NCBI RefSeq assembly: GCF_004300825.1
Contig: NZ_CP036250.1
Location: 2,660,001 to 2,724,000, forward strand
DNA: 64,000 bases
Reading direction: 5' to 3'
Origin: Egicoccus halophilus
Lineage (GTDB): Bacteria > Actinomycetota > Nitriliruptoria > Nitriliruptorales > Nitriliruptoraceae
Position 1 is the stretch's first letter. The number at the start of each line of letters is the position of its first letter. The position numbers and the translations under genes are program-made. Below the pieces are notes generated by a model. That model was not told the origin of the DNA. It did not search any database and worked only from the letters and a program-made list of their open reading frames with translations. Positions 17,694-26,269 of this stretch are shown here, one piece after another.

Positions 17694-17999
17694 TCAACGC
17701 GGACCGGCGTCCTCCCCGTCCTCGACCACCGCGTCGATACGCTCGGCCAGAGCCAGGTCGCGGTCGGTGATCCCCCCGACGTCGTGGCTGGACAGGCGCA
17801 CCTCCACCCGTCGGTACGAGATCGCCAGGTCCGGATGGTGGTTGGCGTCCTCGGCCAGTGGCACGACCCGCGTCACGAACGCGACGGCAGCGGGGAAGTC
17901 GGGAAACTGCAGGCGGCGCACCAGTGCGTCCCCGTCGCGGGACCAGCCGGGACGCTCGCGCAGGGCCTGGTCGACGGTGTCCGGATCGAGGGTGCTCAT
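17694..17999 (-). CDS. Pterin-4a-carbinolamine dehydratase (PCD/DCoH)
   Basis: Recycles 4a-hydroxytetrahydropterin. A 101-residue protein matching the family throughout: GWSRDGDALVRRLQFPDFPAAVAFVTRV, then the catalytic EDANHHPDL with the His pair and YRRVEVRLSSHDVGGITDRDLALAERID. No aromatic amino acid hydroxylase is visible in the window, so its role may be in general pterin repair. ATG at 17999. Confidence 0.93.
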   Translation of the reverse strand: MSTLDPDTVDQALRERPGWSRDGDALVRRLQFPDFPAAVAFVTRVVPLAEDANHHPDLAISYRRVEVRLSSHDVGGITDRDLALAERIDAVVEDGEDAGPR

Positions 18000-18140
18000 G
18001 AACGTGTCCTATCAGCCCGGCGTCGGCCGCGCCAGCGACCGGAGGGACGCGTCGGCGTCGTCCCCGGGCCACCGTACGCTGCCGCCCGCCCGCCGCGTGG
18101 CGATCGCACACCGGCGACCCGGGCGGGCCTCCGGCCACGA

Positions 18141-18791
18141 ATGGTCCCCCACCCCGCCGAGGAATGCCGACTGAACCCCCTGCCGATGTTCCCGCTCGGG
18201 ACCGTGCTGCTGCCCCACATGGTGCTGCCGCTGCACGTCTTCGAGCCCCGCTACCGGTCACTGATGCACGACGTGCTCGAGGGCGACCGGGAGTTCGGTG
18301 TCGTGCTCATCCGACGCGGCCACGAGGTCGGTGGCGGCGACGAGCGCTACGCCGTCGGCACCGTCGCTCGCGTCCTTCGCGCCGAACGACTCGATGACGG
18401 TCGTTGGCTGGTGCTGAGCGTGGGCACCCGCCGCTTCCGGGTCGATCGATGGGATACCGAGTCGCCCTATCCGCTCGCCACCGTCACCGACCTGCCCGAG
18501 GAACGGGCCGCGGCACCGGCGGTGGCGTTGCGCGACACGCTGGCTCCGCGGCTGCGGCGCATCCTCGCGCTGCAACTCGAGCTCGGCCACGACGGCGTCC
18601 CGCCGACCGTCGAACTCTCCGACGACCTCGACGTCGCCTGCTGGCAGGCCGCCGTGGTCGCACCGCTGAGCCCCATCGACGCCCAGCGGGTGCTGGAGAC
18701 CGATGGCTGCGGGGAGCGAATGCAGCTGCTCGACCGCATGCTGCTGGACCTCGAGGAGGTCCTGGAGATGGAGCTGCGCGCGGGACCGTGA
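18141..18791 (+). CDS. LON N-terminal substrate-binding domain protein
   Basis: Single-domain protein of the LON_substr_bdg family (about 216 residues) without the protease part. Recognisable blocks are LPMFPLGTVLLPHMVLPLHVFEPRYRSLMHDVLEGDREFGVVLI and the later VGTRRFRVDRW. The exact start is uncertain: ATG at 18141 is used here, but a GAGGAA ribosome-binding sequence at about 18159 points to a start nearer 18171 (a CTG in frame, directly before NPLPMFPLG), and ATG 18186 is also possible. The function of these stand-alone LON domains is not well known. Confidence 0.8.
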   Translation: MVPHPAEECRLNPLPMFPLGTVLLPHMVLPLHVFEPRYRSLMHDVLEGDREFGVVLIRRGHEVGGGDERYAVGTVARVLRAERLDDGRWLVLSVGTRRFRVDRWDTESPYPLATVTDLPEERAAAPAVALRDTLAPRLRRILALQLELGHDGVPPTVELSDDLDVACWQAAVVAPLSPIDAQRVLETDGCGERMQLLDRMLLDLEEVLEMELRAGP

Positions 18792-18861
18792 CCGTCGGTG
18801 CCACGTGCGCCGATAGGTTGCGCGGCCTCGTTCGCTCGATGCCGCCAGGACTTCCCCGCCC

Positions 18862-20079
18862 GTGTCACCACTGCCCCGCACCGACGTCTCGGTCGCCGAC
18901 CCGCTCACGAGGACGGCGAGCGACCCCACCGGCCCCGTCGCGGCCTGCCTGGATGCCCGGCTGCCGCTCGACGCCACGGTGCTCGGGATCGGCGCCTTCG
19001 CCGACGGTGCCCTCCCCGCACGTCTCCAGGGCCGGCGTCGGCGCGTCGTGGCGCTGGTGGCGGGCGCCGGGGACGACCGGCCCACATCGGACCGTCCCGC
19101 GGGCACGGTCGTCGTCGGGGAGGCCGGCCAGCTGCCCTTCGCCGACGGCAGCCTCGACGGCGCCTTCGCGACCGGGGACTACTTCCGCCCCTCGACGCTC
19201 GACCCGTCGCGGGGCCTGGCCGAGCTGCACCGCGTCGTTCGACCGGGCGCCCCGATCGTGCTGGTCGGTTCGGCCGGAGACGACGACGTGACCGGCATGT
19301 GTGGTGGCGCCGGGGGTGAGCCGTTGGGTTGGTTCGCCGACCGCGGCTTCGCCGTCGAAGTGTTCGACACCACGATCGGCTTCCGCGACGCGTCGGAGGC
19401 GCACGAGGTCCTGGCGCACTGGCTGGACGGGTGCCGTCCGCTGCCCGAGCCCGTGCCGTTGCAGCTGCGGCACCGGGTGTTCGTCGCCACCGTCGCCTCG
19501 CGCGGACCGGCCGAGGTCCGCATCCGCGGCATGCGTCTGGCGGAGGCCGAGCGCGTCGGAAGCCTGACCATCGAGGCCTACGACCGCTTCGGCACGATCG
19601 AGGGCCCGTACCGGACCTTCCTCGCCGACCCGCGGCTGCGCCTGGACACGTCCTCGGCGTTGTTGGTCGCCGAGGTCGACGGCGAGGTGGTGGGCACCGT
19701 CACCTATGTCGTCCCCGGCGACGGGGAGTGGGAAGGCCCCGAGCCGGCGCCCGGCGACTGTGGGTTCCGTGTGCTGGCCGTCGACCCCGACGTCCAGGGG
19801 CGCGGGGTCGGCCCGCGGCTCGTGGCAGCCTGCCGTGAGCGGGCCGGCGAACAGGGGCGCCACCGCCTGTTCATCTCGTCGATGAGCTGGATGACCCGCG
19901 CGCACCGGATGTACGAGCGAGCGGGGTTCGTGCGTCGACCGGACCTCGACGTGATGTTCCCCGGCGGCCTGGGCGTCATCTTCACGCTCGACCTGACCGA
20001 CGAGGCCGAGGAGCGGTTCCCGGCTCCCGGACCGGTGCCGCCTGAGCCACCCTGGTACGCCGACGCCTGGGCGACCTGA
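18862..20079 (+). CDS. Fusion of a degenerate SAM methyltransferase-like domain and a GNAT acetyltransferase
   Basis: A 405-residue two-domain protein. Residues about 35-190 look like a class I methyltransferase (strand VLGIGAFADG, then LPFADGSLDGAFATGDYF and ELHRVVRPGAPIVLVG), but the Gly-rich SAM loop is weak. Residues about 215-385 are a GNAT domain: IRGMRLAEAERVGSL, then FRVLAVDPDVQGRGVGPRLVAACRERA with the acetyl-CoA loop QGRGVG and HRMYERAGFVR. The GTG at 18862 is the first start that keeps the whole first domain. Substrates are unknown. The LON-domain gene lies 70 bases upstream on the same strand. Confidence 0.75.
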   Translation: MSPLPRTDVSVADPLTRTASDPTGPVAACLDARLPLDATVLGIGAFADGALPARLQGRRRRVVALVAGAGDDRPTSDRPAGTVVVGEAGQLPFADGSLDGAFATGDYFRPSTLDPSRGLAELHRVVRPGAPIVLVGSAGDDDVTGMCGGAGGEPLGWFADRGFAVEVFDTTIGFRDASEAHEVLAHWLDGCRPLPEPVPLQLRHRVFVATVASRGPAEVRIRGMRLAEAERVGSLTIEAYDRFGTIEGPYRTFLADPRLRLDTSSALLVAEVDGEVVGTVTYVVPGDGEWEGPEPAPGDCGFRVLAVDPDVQGRGVGPRLVAACRERAGEQGRHRLFISSMSWMTRAHRMYERAGFVRRPDLDVMFPGGLGVIFTLDLTDEAEERFPAPGPVPPEPPWYADAWAT

Positions 20080-20122
20080 CCTCGCGTCGAGCGGCACCCG
20101 GAACCGCGCGGCGTCGGAAGGG

Positions 20123-22096
20123 TCAGGACAGGGCCACGAGATCGCGCAGCGCGGCGATCGCCATCGGCAGCAGCACGGCGAGCGCGACCGCCCCGAGGAT
20201 GCTGGTCAACAGCCAGCGGCCGGTACGTCGGGGCGGGCCGGTCACCGGGATGCCGAACACCGGCTCGTCGTCGGGGTCGACGTCCACGGCGGCGAGGCCG
20301 CCCGTGGTGTCCTCGGTCATCGGCGAGGCCGTGCCCGGACGGCGGTCTGGAGCGTCGTCCGACGCGTCCGCCGGGCTCGGTGCGTCCTCCGTCGCGGACG
20401 GAACGGCGACCACCGCCTCGAGCGGCGCGCGCCGCGGCGCCACGGGCACCGGTTCCGGTTCGGGCTCGGCGACGGCCGGTTCGGGCTCGGTCGTCCCTGC
20501 TCCGGGCTCGTCCGTCGCCGGCTTCTCCGTCGCCGGCTTCTCCGTCGCCGGCGCGGAGGTCGGGGGCGCGGAGGTCGGGGGCGCGAGCGGCGGATCCCAC
20601 TCGGCTCGTGGTGCCACGCCCAGGGCGAGGGAGCCGTGCGGCGTCACGGGGGCGTGCGGATCCGCCAGCTCGGCCGTCTCCGGCGTCTCCGGCGCAGGAG
20701 ACGCCGTGGGGCCCGCATCCCGGGTCGTCGCGACGAGGGGCGCTTCCTCGGCCGGCGGTGTCCGTGTCTGCCCGGACCCGTCCGAGCGACGGTCACCCGG
20801 GACCGTTGCGGCCTCCGATGCCGATGACGGCGCAACGCCGAGCGCCTGGGAACCGTGCACGACCGCCGGCGGCAGCACGCCACCGCTCGGCGCCGCCGGC
20901 TCCGGCCACTCGTCCGCCAGCGCCGACGCCGGGACGACCGGCGGCACCTCGACCGGATCCGAGCCGGAGGGCACCTCGGGCTCACCCGCCGGCGCCACCT
21001 CACGCTCCCGACGGGCGTCCCTCGCGCGCTTCCGGTCCCGCCGCCGACGTGCCACCCCCAACGCCTGCGAACCGCGCGCGACCGCCGGCGGCAGCACGCC
21101 ACCGCTCGGCGCCGCCGGCTCCGGCCACTCGTCCGCCAGCGCCGACGCCGGGGCGACCGGCGGCACCTCGACCGGATCCGAGCCGGAGGGCACCTCGGGC
21201 TCACCCGCCGGCGCCACCTCACGCTCCCGACGGGCGTCGCTCGCGCGCTTCCGGTCCCGCCGCCGACGTGCCACCCCCAACGCCTGCGAACCGTGCGCGA
21301 CCGCCGCGGCGGCGGGCTCGGCGACGTCGGCGGCGGGCTCGGCGACGTCAGCGGCGGTCCCGGCAGGCGCCGTGGCGGAAGGACCCGCGGCGTCGGCGGA
21401 CATCGGGGCCCTCGACGTGAACAGGTCCTCGAGCGGTTCGAGGGCCGGCGTCTCGCGCGTCCGCGCGACGAGGCCGGTCGACGGCGTGTCGACCGACGGC
21501 GTGTCGGCCGACGGCGTGTCGGCCGACGGCCGTGGCGACTCCTGCACCGCCCGGACCTCGTCGACCGGACCCGGCAGCGGATCCGGCAGCGGATCCGGCG
21601 CCGCCGGACGGGCGCGGGTGACGACGTCGGTCGGCTGCTGTGCCAGGACCGAGGCCACGATCCGGCGGGCGATTGCCGAGGCGTCCTCGGCCGTGTCGGT
21701 CTCGGCCTCGACGACGGGGGCGGGCGGGACCGCCGGTACCACCGCGGGGCGACCAGGCACCGGCTGCAGTACGGGGCTGGCGGACGCCGGACCCGCCTGC
21801 TCCGCCTCGGCGACCGCCGGGTGGTCGTCCCCGACCGGTGGTCGGGTGGCCTCGGCGTGGGCGGCGAGGACTTCCGCGACGATGCGCCGGGCGGCTCGTC
21901 GTGCCGGGTCGTCGTCGCGTGCGGCCGCCATCGCGTCCGGGGTGGCCGTGGCATCGGCGTGCGTCGTCGGCGACACCGCCGCGTCGACGGTCCCGGCCGC
22001 ACCGTCCAGCGGGTCGGTTCCGGTCGGCTCGGTGCGGTGGGCGTCGAGTACCTCGCGGACGATGCGCTGCGCGATGTCCCGCGCGTCCTCGGACAC
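20123..22096 (-). CDS. Large Ala/Pro-rich repeat protein with a C-terminal membrane anchor, function unknown
   Basis: I do not recognise this 657-residue protein. The N-terminal third holds three related short helices, DIAQRIVREVLDAH, AARRIVAEVLAAH and AIARRIVASVLAQ, separated by low-complexity linkers. The middle has four HGSxALGVA or RGSQALGVA units, two followed by the very basic RRRRDRKRA stretch. The C-terminus ends in one membrane segment (LLTSILGAVALAVLLPMAIAAL) with only a few residues after it, so the protein is probably tail-anchored with a cytoplasmic body. GTG at 22096 follows CCAGGAGA. It is divergent from the SRAP gene. The repeat cassettes suggest a scaffold or binding role, which is inference. 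Confidence 0.7.
   Translation of the reverse strand: MSEDARDIAQRIVREVLDAHRTEPTGTDPLDGAAGTVDAAVSPTTHADATATPDAMAAARDDDPARRAARRIVAEVLAAHAEATRPPVGDDHPAVAEAEQAGPASASPVLQPVPGRPAVVPAVPPAPVVEAETDTAEDASAIARRIVASVLAQQPTDVVTRARPAAPDPLPDPLPGPVDEVRAVQESPRPSADTPSADTPSVDTPSTGLVARTRETPALEPLEDLFTSRAPMSADAAGPSATAPAGTAADVAEPAADVAEPAAAAVAHGSQALGVARRRRDRKRASDARREREVAPAGEPEVPSGSDPVEVPPVAPASALADEWPEPAAPSGGVLPPAVARGSQALGVARRRRDRKRARDARREREVAPAGEPEVPSGSDPVEVPPVVPASALADEWPEPAAPSGGVLPPAVVHGSQALGVAPSSASEAATVPGDRRSDGSGQTRTPPAEEAPLVATTRDAGPTASPAPETPETAELADPHAPVTPHGSLALGVAPRAEWDPPLAPPTSAPPTSAPATEKPATEKPATDEPGAGTTEPEPAVAEPEPEPVPVAPRRAPLEAVVAVPSATEDAPSPADASDDAPDRRPGTASPMTEDTTGGLAAVDVDPDDEPVFGIPVTGPPRRTGRWLLTSILGAVALAVLLPMAIAALRDLVALS
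20861..21298. repeat. 219-bp in-frame tandem duplication inside the repeat protein
   Basis: Two adjacent 219-base units (20861-21079 and 21080-21298) differ at only about three positions. Each encodes 73 residues containing a GSQALGVARRRRDRKRA segment and a long acidic/Pro-rich linker (SGSDPVEVPP...EWPEP). The near identity points to a recent duplication or ongoing gene conversion; 219 is divisible by three, so the frame is kept. Confidence 0.9.
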
Positions 22097-22207
22097 GGCC
22101 GCGTCTCCTGGTCGATGGCAGGGTGGGGTTCGGTCCGGCCGACCCACGAGAGTAGCTGTCGGTCCCGCTCCGGAGAAGGAGGTCGAGCGACCGCTACGGT
22201 GGGACGC

Positions 22208-22897
22208 ATGTGCGGTCGCTTCCTGTCCCTGTCGCAGCCGGAACACCTGGCGCCACACCTCGAGGTCGACGAGGTGCGGACCGAGGCATTGCCGGTGCGC
22301 TACAACGTCGCACCGACGCAGGACGTCTACGGCGTGATCGAGAAGGACGGCACGCGCCGTCTCGGAACGCTGCGGTGGGGGTTCGTGCCGTTCTGGACCC
22401 GCCAGCTCACGGGCGCGAGACAGCCCATCAACGCGCGGATCGAGACGGTCGCGTCCACGCGGATGTTCGCCGACGCGTTCCGCCGCCGACGCTGCCTGTT
22501 GCCGGCGGACGGGTTCTACGAGTGGCAGGCACGACCGGACCGCGACCGCAAGCAACCGTTCCACATCGCCGACCCGGACGGCGAGCCGCTGGCGTTCGCC
22601 GGGATCTGGACCGTCTGGCGGGATCCGTCCGTCGAGGACGCCGCACCGCTGTTCAGCGCCGCGATCGTCACCACCGCCGCAGGTGGGCGCATGGAGCAGC
22701 TCCACGACCGGATGCCGGTGATGCTGCCGCGCCGGCTGTGGTCGGACTGGCTGACGGCCTCCGAGGACGAGGCGCCCCACCTCGTCGACGCCGTCGCGGC
22801 GCTCGCCCCGCCACGTCTGACGGCGACCCCCATCGTCGATCGGGTCAACAACGTCCGCAACGAGGGCCCGGAGCTGCTCGAGCCCGTCCCCGCCTGA
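22208..22897 (+). CDS. SOS response-associated peptidase (SRAP/YedK-HMCES family)
   Basis: Forms a protective thiazolidine crosslink with abasic sites in single-stranded DNA. The 229-residue protein has the invariant MCGRF start (catalytic Cys2 after Met removal), YNVAPTQ, WGFVPFW, the Asn in INARIET, the Glu in ADGFYEWQ and the His in LHDRMPVML, so the active site is complete. ATG at 22208 sits 7 bases after TACGGT, a plausible -10 element, with no Shine-Dalgarno, suggesting a leaderless transcript. It shares its promoter region with the divergent repeat protein. Confidence 0.95.
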   Translation: MCGRFLSLSQPEHLAPHLEVDEVRTEALPVRYNVAPTQDVYGVIEKDGTRRLGTLRWGFVPFWTRQLTGARQPINARIETVASTRMFADAFRRRRCLLPADGFYEWQARPDRDRKQPFHIADPDGEPLAFAGIWTVWRDPSVEDAAPLFSAAIVTTAAGGRMEQLHDRMPVMLPRRLWSDWLTASEDEAPHLVDAVAALAPPRLTATPIVDRVNNVRNEGPELLEPVPA

Positions 22898-22904
22898 GCG
22901 TCGC

Positions 22905-22936
22905 CGGCATACCGGCACTCCGGCATTCCGGCACCC
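22905..22936. repeat. Four tandem 8-base repeats
   Basis: CGGCATAC, CGGCACTC, CGGCATTC and CGGCACCC follow one another between the convergent ends of the SRAP gene and hemY. The unit is too short and variable for a known element and is most likely a slippage tract. Confidence 0.6.
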
Positions 22937-22954
22937 GACGCGGGCGGACGAGGG

Positions 22955-24367
22955 TCAGCGGGTGCGGACGGCGGCGGCGAGCCGCTCGGCGTCCCGGGCG
23001 CGGGCCGCGATGCCCAGCCCGTCGAGCGCCGTCCCGCCCAGGTGCAGACCGGGCCGGGCCGCGAGGGCGTGCCGGATCCGCTCGACGCGCGCGCGGTGGC
23101 CGACGTCGTACTGCGGCAGTGCCGCGGGCCAACGTTGCACGAACCACTGTTCGGCGGGTTCGAGGATCCCGGTCGCCGCGCGGACCTCGGCATCCACGCG
23201 GTCGGCCAGTTCGTCGTCGTCGAGCTCCAGCGCGCTCGCGTCGTCGACCCGTCCGACGCTGGCACGGAGCAGGAACCGCTCCCGCTCGCCGTGGTGGGGC
23301 CACTTCCGGGAGCTGAACGTCGCGGCCTTGATCAGCCGCCCCTCGGAGCGGGGGACGAGCAGGCCGCTGCCGGCGGGCACGGTCGCCGCGGCGTCCCGGT
23401 CGTAGGCCAGCGCGACGACGCCGACCGAGGCGCTGGCCATCCCGGCCAGCTCACGGGCCGCGTCGTCGCACACGCCCACGAGCAGCCGGGCGGCGACCGC
23501 CGGCGGGACCGCCAGCACGACCTCGTCGTACGCGACCGGACCGTTCTCGGTGTGGAGCCGCCAGCCGGCCGCATCCGCCTCCACCTCGTGCACGGGCGTC
23601 GCGAGCCGCACCCGCCCACCGAGCGCATCCTGCAGTCGGGTCACGAGACGGCTCATGCCCCCGCGGACGGTGAGGAACACCGGCCGGTCGTCGTGGCGCG
23701 TCCCCGCCCGGTGCTCGCGCAGGCCGCGTGTCAGCGACCGGTGGGCGGTGGCGGCCGCCCACACCGGCGGCACGGTCGCCTCGGTGCTCAGCCGATCGGC
23801 ACGGCCGGCGTAGACGCCGCCGAGCAGCGGCTCGACCAGGGCGTCGACCACCGCCGTTCCGAAGCGGCGGGCGACGAGGTCGGCGACACTGCGGTCGCCG
23901 GGCCCTTCGCGTCGGGGCAGCAGCGGCTCGAGGGTCGCCCGCGCCAGCGCGGCCGGCGAGAGCACCCCGCTGCGGGCCACCTCGCGCAGGTCGGTCGGCA
24001 CACCGAAGACCGTGCCGCCGGGCAGCGGTCGCAGACGTCCCCGGGTCCACACGTGCACCTGCCCGGTCGCCGGCGCCACCAGGTCCTCGTCGCCGAGACC
24101 GAGCGCACGGGCCAGGCGTTCCGCCTCGGGATGGCGGGCCAGGAAGGCGTCCGCACCGACGTCCATCGGCGCATCGGCGAACTCGACGGTGCGAATCTCC
24201 CCGCCCGGGCGCGTCGCCGCCTCGTAGACGGTGACCTCGGCGTCGTCGCGCAGATGCCACGCCGTCGCCAGTCCGGTGATGCCGCCGCCCACGATCGCCA
24301 CCCGGCGTCGCCGCTCGGCGTCCGGGCCGCGCGCCCCGGCCGAGCCGTCCGGCGCGGCCGCGCTCAC
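22955..24367 (-). CDS. hemY: Protoporphyrinogen/coproporphyrinogen III oxidase (FAD-dependent)
   Basis: Oxidises coproporphyrinogen III or protoporphyrinogen IX in heme synthesis. The 470-residue protein has an N-terminal FAD motif VAIVGGGITGLATAWHL (about residues 22-38), YEAATRPGGEIRT, then PLLGGVYAGRADRLS and a C-terminal block LHLGGTALDGLGIAARARDAERLA typical of HemY/CgoX. In actinobacteria this enzyme usually works in the coproporphyrin-dependent route, so coproporphyrinogen is the likelier substrate. The GTG at 24367 overlaps the preceding stop (GTGA), indicating coupling to the ferrochelatase-like gene. Confidence 0.93.
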   Translation of the reverse strand: MSAAAPDGSAGARGPDAERRRRVAIVGGGITGLATAWHLRDDAEVTVYEAATRPGGEIRTVEFADAPMDVGADAFLARHPEAERLARALGLGDEDLVAPATGQVHVWTRGRLRPLPGGTVFGVPTDLREVARSGVLSPAALARATLEPLLPRREGPGDRSVADLVARRFGTAVVDALVEPLLGGVYAGRADRLSTEATVPPVWAAATAHRSLTRGLREHRAGTRHDDRPVFLTVRGGMSRLVTRLQDALGGRVRLATPVHEVEADAAGWRLHTENGPVAYDEVVLAVPPAVAARLLVGVCDDAARELAGMASASVGVVALAYDRDAAATVPAGSGLLVPRSEGRLIKAATFSSRKWPHHGERERFLLRASVGRVDDASALELDDDELADRVDAEVRAATGILEPAEQWFVQRWPAALPQYDVGHRARVERIRHALAARPGLHLGGTALDGLGIAARARDAERLAAAVRTR

Positions 24368-25053
24368 GACCACGTCCCGAGCTCGTCGTCGTCGTCGAAG
24401 TCCACCCCGGCCACGGTCTGCACCACGGTGGTGAGCAGGTCGAGTTGCGTCGCCCGGCCGAGGTCGACGCAGGTCAGCCGGGCACCCAGCGCCTCGGCGG
24501 CGGCGGCCAGGGTCGGATCGGCACCCGTGCCCGGAGCGACCGGGCACTCGACCACGTCGCGCCGACCGTGGGCCTGGACCACGCTGGTGAGCGCGTCGAC
24601 GGCGGTCGGGTTGCGCGTCGTCCCGCGCCAGGCGATCGAGCGGTGCGGGAGGTCGACGCGGGCCTCGATCGCGGCGGCCACCTCGCGCAGGAACATCAGG
24701 TCCTGCGGCTCGACGTCCTCCCCCGGGTCGGGGGCGGTCACCAGCACGTGCGCGCCCGCGTTCGCGCCGTTGGCGACCGCCTGTGCCAACGCGTCGGCGA
24801 GCTGCGGCAGGGCGTACCAGGACACGACCCCGGCGTAGGCCGGCAGCGTCGCCGAGCCCTCGGCATGCAGGTCGGGCAGGACCGGCCAGGGCACCGCCGC
24901 CATCCCGACCACCAGCTCGGCGTCCGAACCGAGCCGGGCGGCGACCTCGAGGTGGTCGTCGGGCGTGGTGCCCACGACGGTCGCGCCGGTGCGTTCGGCC
25001 AGGGGGCCGGTGAGTGCGGTGCCGCCGAGCAGAGCGACGGCCAGCTCAGCCAT
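24364..25053 (-). CDS. Ferrochelatase-like protein lacking apparent catalytic residues
   Basis: A 229-residue protein between hemE and hemY, overlapping both. I read a distant ferrochelatase (HemH/CpfC) pattern: VVSWYALPQLADALAQAV corresponds to the SWY...P.F..AL block, LPHRSIAWRG to the strand before the second domain, and AAEALGARLTCVDLGRATQLDLLTTVV to the C-terminal end. Where ferrochelatases have the active-site His (SAHxxP), this protein has VLVTAPDPGEDVE, and the distal Glu motif (DHxExLYD) is absent (CPVAPGTGADPTLA). It is also shorter than the usual 310-350 residues. It may be a non-catalytic partner, a porphyrin-binding protein, or a diverged chelatase. The family call is my own alignment by eye. 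Confidence 0.5.
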   Translation of the reverse strand: MAELAVALLGGTALTGPLAERTGATVVGTTPDDHLEVAARLGSDAELVVGMAAVPWPVLPDLHAEGSATLPAYAGVVSWYALPQLADALAQAVANGANAGAHVLVTAPDPGEDVEPQDLMFLREVAAAIEARVDLPHRSIAWRGTTRNPTAVDALTSVVQAHGRRDVVECPVAPGTGADPTLAAAAEALGARLTCVDLGRATQLDLLTTVVQTVAGVDFDDDDELGTWS

Positions 25054-26155
25054 CGGTCGGCTCCGCCCCCGTGCCGCGGTGGTCGCCGACGCGCCCTTCG
25101 CCGTGGACGAGCTCGACCACCCGCTGGAGCACCGCGGGGTCGGTGGCCGGCAGCACCCCGTGACCGAGGTTGAACACGTGGTCGACGGCGCCGTCGGCGG
25201 CGGCGAGCACGTCCCGGACGCGCCGTTCGACACCCTCCCACGGGCCCAGGCAGACGGCCGGTTCGAGGTTGCCCTGGATGCCGATGCCCGTGGGCACGCG
25301 TCGCCGTCCCTCGGCGAGCGGCACCCGCCAGTCGATCCCGACGACGTCGGCGGCCCCGCCGGCGGCCATCGCGCCCAACAGCTCACCGGTGGCCACCCCG
25401 AAGTGGATGCGGGGCACCCCGAGCGCGCCGAGCTCGGCGAGCACCCGTCGGCTGTGGGGCAGCACGTAGGTGACGTAGTCGTCCGGGTGCAGCGCCCCCG
25501 CCCAGGAGTCGAACAGCTGCACCGCGCTGGCACCGTGCGCGACCTGGGCCGAGAGCGAGGCCAGCGTGATGTCGGCGAGGCGTTCCATCAGGCGGTGCCA
25601 GGTCGCCTCGTCGCCGTACATCAGCGCCTTCGTGCGGCTGTAGGACTTCGACGGCCCTCCCTCGATCAGGTAGCTCGCGACGGTGAACGGGGCGCCGGCG
25701 AAGCCGATGAGCGGCACCGACAGCTCCCGGACCAGCAGGTCGACCGTCTCGAGCACGAACGCGAGGTCGTGCTCGGGCTCGAGCGGACGGAGCCGGTCGA
25801 GGTCCGACGGCTGCCGGAACGGTTGCTCGACGACCGGCCCGACGCCGGGCCGGATCTCCACGCCGAGCCCGAGTGCCTGCACCGGGGTGACGATGTCCGA
25901 GAACAGGATCGCCGCGTCGACGCCGTAGCGGCGGACCGGCTGCAGCGTCACCTCGGCGGCGAGTTCGGGCGTGTGCACCACCTGCTCGAACGTGTGCTGC
26001 TCACGGATGGCGCGGTACTCGGCCAGTGCACGGCCGGCCTGGCGCATGAACCAGACCGGGACGCGTTCGTGGGGCAGCCCGCGGCAGGCGCGAACGAACG
26101 GGCTGTCGTCGTGCGTCCGGGGGGGCGCGTCGACGGAGACGTCGGGAGCGGACAT
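25046..26155 (-). CDS. hemE: Uroporphyrinogen decarboxylase
   Basis: Decarboxylates uroporphyrinogen III to coproporphyrinogen III in the cytoplasm. The 369-residue protein has the signature VWFMRQAGRALAEYRAIRE (substrate-binding Arg residues), ILFSDIVTP with the catalytic Asp, GFAGAPFTVASYLIEGG, QLFDSWAG and FNLGHGVLP. ATG at 26155 follows GAGGACC at good spacing. Its end overlaps the ferrochelatase-like gene by 8 bases, so hemE, that gene and hemY form one transcript. Confidence 0.96.
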   Translation of the reverse strand: MSAPDVSVDAPPRTHDDSPFVRACRGLPHERVPVWFMRQAGRALAEYRAIREQHTFEQVVHTPELAAEVTLQPVRRYGVDAAILFSDIVTPVQALGLGVEIRPGVGPVVEQPFRQPSDLDRLRPLEPEHDLAFVLETVDLLVRELSVPLIGFAGAPFTVASYLIEGGPSKSYSRTKALMYGDEATWHRLMERLADITLASLSAQVAHGASAVQLFDSWAGALHPDDYVTYVLPHSRRVLAELGALGVPRIHFGVATGELLGAMAAGGAADVVGIDWRVPLAEGRRRVPTGIGIQGNLEPAVCLGPWEGVERRVRDVLAAADGAVDHVFNLGHGVLPATDPAVLQRVVELVHGEGRVGDHRGTGAEPTDG

Positions 26156-26269
26156 GCAGGTCCTCGAGGACACGAAGATTCGGCGCGCCACGGTACCCGT
26201 GCCCGACCCCGACCCCGACCCCGCCCCCGCGCGTCGCGCCGCGAGGCCACCGGGAACGCGACGGGAGAA

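Noticed and set aside
20861-21298. Possible CRISPR-like repeat array
   Set aside because: The units are long, adjacent, coding and in frame, with no spacers and no cas genes nearby.
26190-26240. GACCCC micro-repeats before rnpB
   Set aside because: Short low-complexity C-rich stretch with no structure or symmetry that suggests a function.
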